DNA of 64,000 bases. Source: Flavobacterium agricola (lineage in GTDB: Bacteria; Bacteroidota; Bacteroidia; Flavobacteriales; Flavobacteriaceae). Shown in pieces: positions 61,547 through 64,000 of the stretch. The stretch spans positions 2,108,001-2,172,000 of the forward strand of contig NZ_CP081495.1 of NCBI RefSeq assembly GCF_025919725.1, in the 5' to 3' direction. The notes under the pieces were generated by a model. The model did no database searches and was not told the origin of the DNA. It saw only the letters and a program-made list of their open reading frames with translations. The first letter of the stretch is position 1. Every line of letters begins with the position of its first letter. Made by a program: the position numbers and the translations under genes.

Positions 61547-61903
61547 TTATCGGGTTTGCTCTAAAATTACAGTAACTTGTTCTACATCACCACCAATAGG
61601 CGGATTAATTTTAGAAACTTCGACCGTTGTTTTTGTAACCTGAGAAATTTCTTTCAGCACACGCACATTAATGCGTTTGGCAACATGTTCTAACAATTTA
61701 GATCGAATAGCCATTTCTTCGCAAACAATTTTGTTTAAATGTACATAATCAACCGTATCAATAAGTTCATCGGTATCACACGATTGAGAAAAATCGGCTT
61801 CAATAGTTAAATCAACCGAATAATCAGAACCTATTTTACTTTCTTCTACCAAACAACCATGAAAGGCAAAAACACGAATGTTTTTTAATCGAATAATTCC
61901 CAT
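61547..61903 (-). CDS. folB: Dihydroneopterin aldolase
   Basis: The 118-residue enzyme cleaves dihydroneopterin to 6-hydroxymethyl-dihydropterin in folate synthesis. The N-terminal RLKNIRVFAFHGCLVEESKIG, the ETVDY-like DTVDYVHL and the C-terminal NPPIGGDVEQVTV motif are family markers. Length is normal. It is a single gene, divergent from glnS; no other folate gene is adjacent. Confidence 0.93.
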   Translation of the reverse strand: MGIIRLKNIRVFAFHGCLVEESKIGSDYSVDLTIEADFSQSCDTDELIDTVDYVHLNKIVCEEMAIRSKLLEHVAKRINVRVLKEISQVTKTTVEVSKINPPIGGDVEQVTVILEQTR

Positions 61904-61994
61904 TTTTATCTATTTAGCGTAATGAATCGGTCAAAGGTAACATATTTAGATTTTAATGCTTGATTTTAAAGTAGAATAAATCAACAAAATTTGG

Positions 61995-62002
61995 TAAATT
62001 TG
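61995..62002 (+). promoter_or_regulatory. Likely -7 box for glnS
   Basis: TAAATTTG matches TAnnTTTG and ends 19 bases before the ATG at 62022. The nearest TTG (61960-61962) is too far upstream. Confidence 0.4.
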
Positions 62003-62021
62003 CAGTCTTAATTCAATATAT

Positions 62022-63707
62022 ATGTCGACAAAAGAAAAATCATTGAATTTTATAGAACAAATCATTGAAGAGGATATTAAAAATGGTTTGTCAACAAATA
62101 AACTACGTTTTCGTTTTCCGCCAGAGCCAAACGGATATTTACATTTAGGCCACGCATCTTCTATTTGCTTAAACTTTGGTTTAGGGGAAGATTATAACGC
62201 GCCGGTAAATTTACGTTTTGACGATACCAACCCTGCTAAAGAAGAGCAGGAATATGTTGATGCGATTAAACGTGACGTAGAATGGTTAGGTTACAAATGG
62301 GATCAGGAAGTTTATGCTTCTGACTATTTCCAAGAATTATACGATTGGGCCGTTTTACTAATTAAAAAAGGTAAAGCGTATGTAGATAATTTATCTGCCG
62401 AAGAAATTGCCAAACAAAAAGGTACACCAACGCAAGCAGGAGTAAATTCACCAAACCGCGATCGTTCGATCGAAGAAAATTTAGATTTATTCGAAAGAAT
62501 GAAAAACGGAGAATTTGCCGAAGGCGAATATATTTTACGTGCAAAAATAGATATGGCATCGCCAAACATGTTAATGCGCGATCCGATTATGTACCGCATC
62601 ATTAATGCGTCGCATCACCGCACAGGTAACGATTGGAAAATTTACCCAATGTACGACTGGGCACATGGTGAATCGGATTATATTGAACAAATTTCGCATT
62701 CATTCTGTACGTTAGAATTTTTACCGCACCGTGAATTGTATGATTGGTTTTTAGACCAAATTTATGACGACAATAAAGTACGTCCTAAACAACGTGAATT
62801 TGCACGTCGTAACCTTTCGCACACGGTGGTTTCTAAACGTAAATTGTTGCAATTAGTTACCGAGGGGCACGTAAAAGGATGGGATGACCCACGCATGAGC
62901 ACCATTTCAGGCATGCGCCGTCGTGGTTACACACCAGCTGCTATTCGTAACTTTGCAGAAACCATTGGAATTGCAAAACGTACCAACTTAATTGATGTAA
63001 GTTTATTAGAATTTTGCGTACGCGAAGATTTAAATAAAATTACAGATCGCGTAATGGCTGTTTTAGATCCGGTTAAATTGGTAATTACCAATTACCCAGA
63101 AGGACAAGAAGAATGGTTGGATGCAGAAAATAACCCGGAAGCTGAAGAATTAACATTCAGAAAAATTCCGTTTTCTAGAGAATTATATATTGAACGTGAT
63201 GATTTTTTAGAAGATGCAAACAGCAAGTTTTTCCGATTAACTTTAGGTAAAGAAGTACGTTTAAAAAACGCATATATTATTAAAGGAGAAGGCGTTGTAA
63301 AAGACGAAAACGGCAATATTAAAGAAATTCACGTTACTTACGATCCAGATTCAAGATCAGGTAGTGGTACAGAAGCTTCTAAACGTAAGGTTAAAGGAAC
63401 CATTCATTGGGTTTCTATTCCACATGCATTAGAAGTTGAAGTTCGTATTTACGATCGTTTATTTACAAACGAAAATCCGGACGGAAATAAAGAAGTAGAT
63501 TTTAAAGAATTTATTAATCCTGATTCTTTAAAAGTAATTACCGGTTATGTAGAACCAAGTTTACAAACGGCTCAAGACGGAGATAAGTTTCAGTTTCAAC
63601 GTTTGGGTTATTTTGCGGTAGATAAAGATTCTACCCCAAATCAATTGGTATTTAATAAAACCGTTGGCTTACGAGATACGTGGGCAAAAATTGAAAGTAA
63701 AGAATAG
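62022..63707 (+). CDS. glnS: Glutaminyl-tRNA synthetase
   Basis: The 561-residue class I synthetase charges tRNA-Gln. The HIGH motif is in RFPPEPNGYLHLGHASSICLNFG, and the KMSKS-type loop is SHTVVSKRKLLQLV. Other markers are DDTNPAKEEQEYVDAIKRDVEWLGY and the DPRMSTISGMRRRGYTPAAIRNF segment; the C-terminal anticodon-binding barrels are complete. A terminator follows. The next gene runs toward it. Confidence 0.96.
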   Translation: MSTKEKSLNFIEQIIEEDIKNGLSTNKLRFRFPPEPNGYLHLGHASSICLNFGLGEDYNAPVNLRFDDTNPAKEEQEYVDAIKRDVEWLGYKWDQEVYASDYFQELYDWAVLLIKKGKAYVDNLSAEEIAKQKGTPTQAGVNSPNRDRSIEENLDLFERMKNGEFAEGEYILRAKIDMASPNMLMRDPIMYRIINASHHRTGNDWKIYPMYDWAHGESDYIEQISHSFCTLEFLPHRELYDWFLDQIYDDNKVRPKQREFARRNLSHTVVSKRKLLQLVTEGHVKGWDDPRMSTISGMRRRGYTPAAIRNFAETIGIAKRTNLIDVSLLEFCVREDLNKITDRVMAVLDPVKLVITNYPEGQEEWLDAENNPEAEELTFRKIPFSRELYIERDDFLEDANSKFFRLTLGKEVRLKNAYIIKGEGVVKDENGNIKEIHVTYDPDSRSGSGTEASKRKVKGTIHWVSIPHALEVEVRIYDRLFTNENPDGNKEVDFKEFINPDSLKVITGYVEPSLQTAQDGDKFQFQRLGYFAVDKDSTPNQLVFNKTVGLRDTWAKIESKE

Positions 63708-63732
63708 TTGTTTTTTATTTATTATTTATACT

Positions 63733-63770
63733 AAAAAAGGCAGTAAACTTATGTTTCACTGCCTTTTTTT
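63733..63770 (+). terminator. Terminator of glnS
   Basis: GGCAGTAAAC and GTTTCACTGCC pair with one bulged C, preceded by A and followed by seven T. Confidence 0.8.
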
Positions 63771-63842
63771 ATCCTTTTAAGCTTATATATTATTATTGTC
63801 TTGCTTGGTTTCGCCTACAAGCTAAACTGCTTTAAAAGCAAT

Positions 63843-63873
63843 AAAAAAGGCGGTTTTAAAACCGCCTTTTATT
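63843..63873 (-). terminator. Terminator of the DAACS symporter gene
   Basis: AAAAGGCGGTTTT and AAAACCGCCTTTT form a perfect 13-base inverted repeat. On the minus strand it lies just after the stop at 63889. Confidence 0.85.
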
Positions 63874-63888
63874 TATATAACATGCAAA

Positions 63889-64000
63889 TTATGCATCTTG
63901 ATTTGAATCTGTAAATTCCTGCTCAATAGCAACGTGCCCTTCCCATTTATCAACTGCAACAGTTGAAAGCGCGTTACCTAAAACGTTTGTCATAGAACGT
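63889..64000 (-). CDS. C-terminal end of a dicarboxylate/amino acid:cation symporter (DAACS)
   Basis: The minus strand holds the last 36 residues of a longer gene that continues beyond the window. It reads RSMTNVLGNALSTVAVDKWEG and ends in an acidic tail. RSMTNVLGNAL is the family position corresponding to RTMTNVxGD in GltP/DctA transporters, which import dicarboxylates or glutamate with protons or sodium. Too little is visible to name a substrate. The frame is open to the window edge. Confidence 0.7.
   Translation of the reverse strand, partial: RSMTNVLGNALSTVAVDKWEGHVAIEQEFTDSNQDA

Noticed and set aside
1..64000. CRISPR arrays, insertion sequences, rRNA genes, replication origin
   Set aside because: No regularly spaced repeats, transposase motifs, rRNA segments or DnaA-box clusters were noticed on reading both strands.

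Overview
The window comes from an AT-rich member of the Bacteroidota, almost certainly the family Flavobacteriaceae (Flavobacterium/Myroides-like; the genus cannot be fixed from the sequence alone). Evidence: a gldH gliding lipoprotein next to a RicT-like PSP1 protein and a PBP1A, a bacterial GH3 protein, DUF6909 and DUF6428 proteins, FeoA-FeoB with a small Cys-rich partner, and promoters of the Bacteroidota type (TTG, 20-21 bases, TAnnTTTG). No insertion sequence, prophage, CRISPR array or rRNA was seen. There is one tRNA (Cys).

Layout. 1-4.6 kb: end of RNase R, a DUF2807 protein, a LysE-type exporter and an MBL-fold hydrolase. 4.8-9.6 kb (minus): enoyl-CoA hydratase, an NtrY-like sensor kinase, hemJ, hemH and an AraC-type regulator. 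9.6-18.5 kb (plus): a heme cluster hemA-C-D-E, a small unknown gene, hemF, two tandem DUF4421 proteins, hemB and a cytochrome c lipoprotein, driven from a 365-base control region with two good promoters and repeated TAGCGTTA-type motifs. 18.6-25.5 kb: serine hydrolase, exonuclease, a 480-base leader region carrying what look like two tandem peptide-dependent transcription attenuators, OsmC protein, fused peptide ABC ATPase, a membrane protein, and class I fumarase. 25.6-34.8 kb (minus): AI-2E-type permease, scoB-scoA, PBP1A, gldH, ricT, M13 peptidase. 35-39.6 kb: SCO1-like protein, feoA-feoB-Cys-rich partner, a TlpA-like lipoprotein, tatA. 39.8-47.8 kb: an M23-family protein that has lost its peptidase domain, GH3, DUF6909, a Wzz-like protein and rfbBACD (dTDP-L-rhamnose). 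47.9-50.4 kb: ECF sigma, anti-sigma, RclC-like protein and MsrAB, a likely oxidant-stress module. 50.5-56 kb: a visibly AT-richer glycan block (three glycosyltransferases, two Wzy/WaaL-like proteins). 56-59.8 kb: ZIP transporter and MntR-like regulator divergent from a TonB receptor with a probable MntR box on its promoter. 59.9-64 kb: ArsR regulator, DUF6428, ArsC-like phosphatase, tRNA-Cys, folB, glnS and the end of a DAACS symporter.

Themes are heme and iron (hem genes, feoAB, MntR/ZIP/TonB), envelope assembly (PBP1A, GldH, TatA, Wzz, rhamnose, glycosyltransferases) and redox or sulfur stress (MsrAB, RclC, OsmC, ArsR group). The strongest candidate for an undescribed system is the tandem attenuator at 20515-20895.

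Caution: at least seven genes carry single frame breaks (sensor kinase, AraC regulator, serine hydrolase, ABC ATPase, FeoB, FeoB partner, TonB receptor). All are otherwise well conserved and several breaks are one base missing from a homopolymer, so residual sequencing indels are the simplest explanation; the gene boundaries given here span the breaks.
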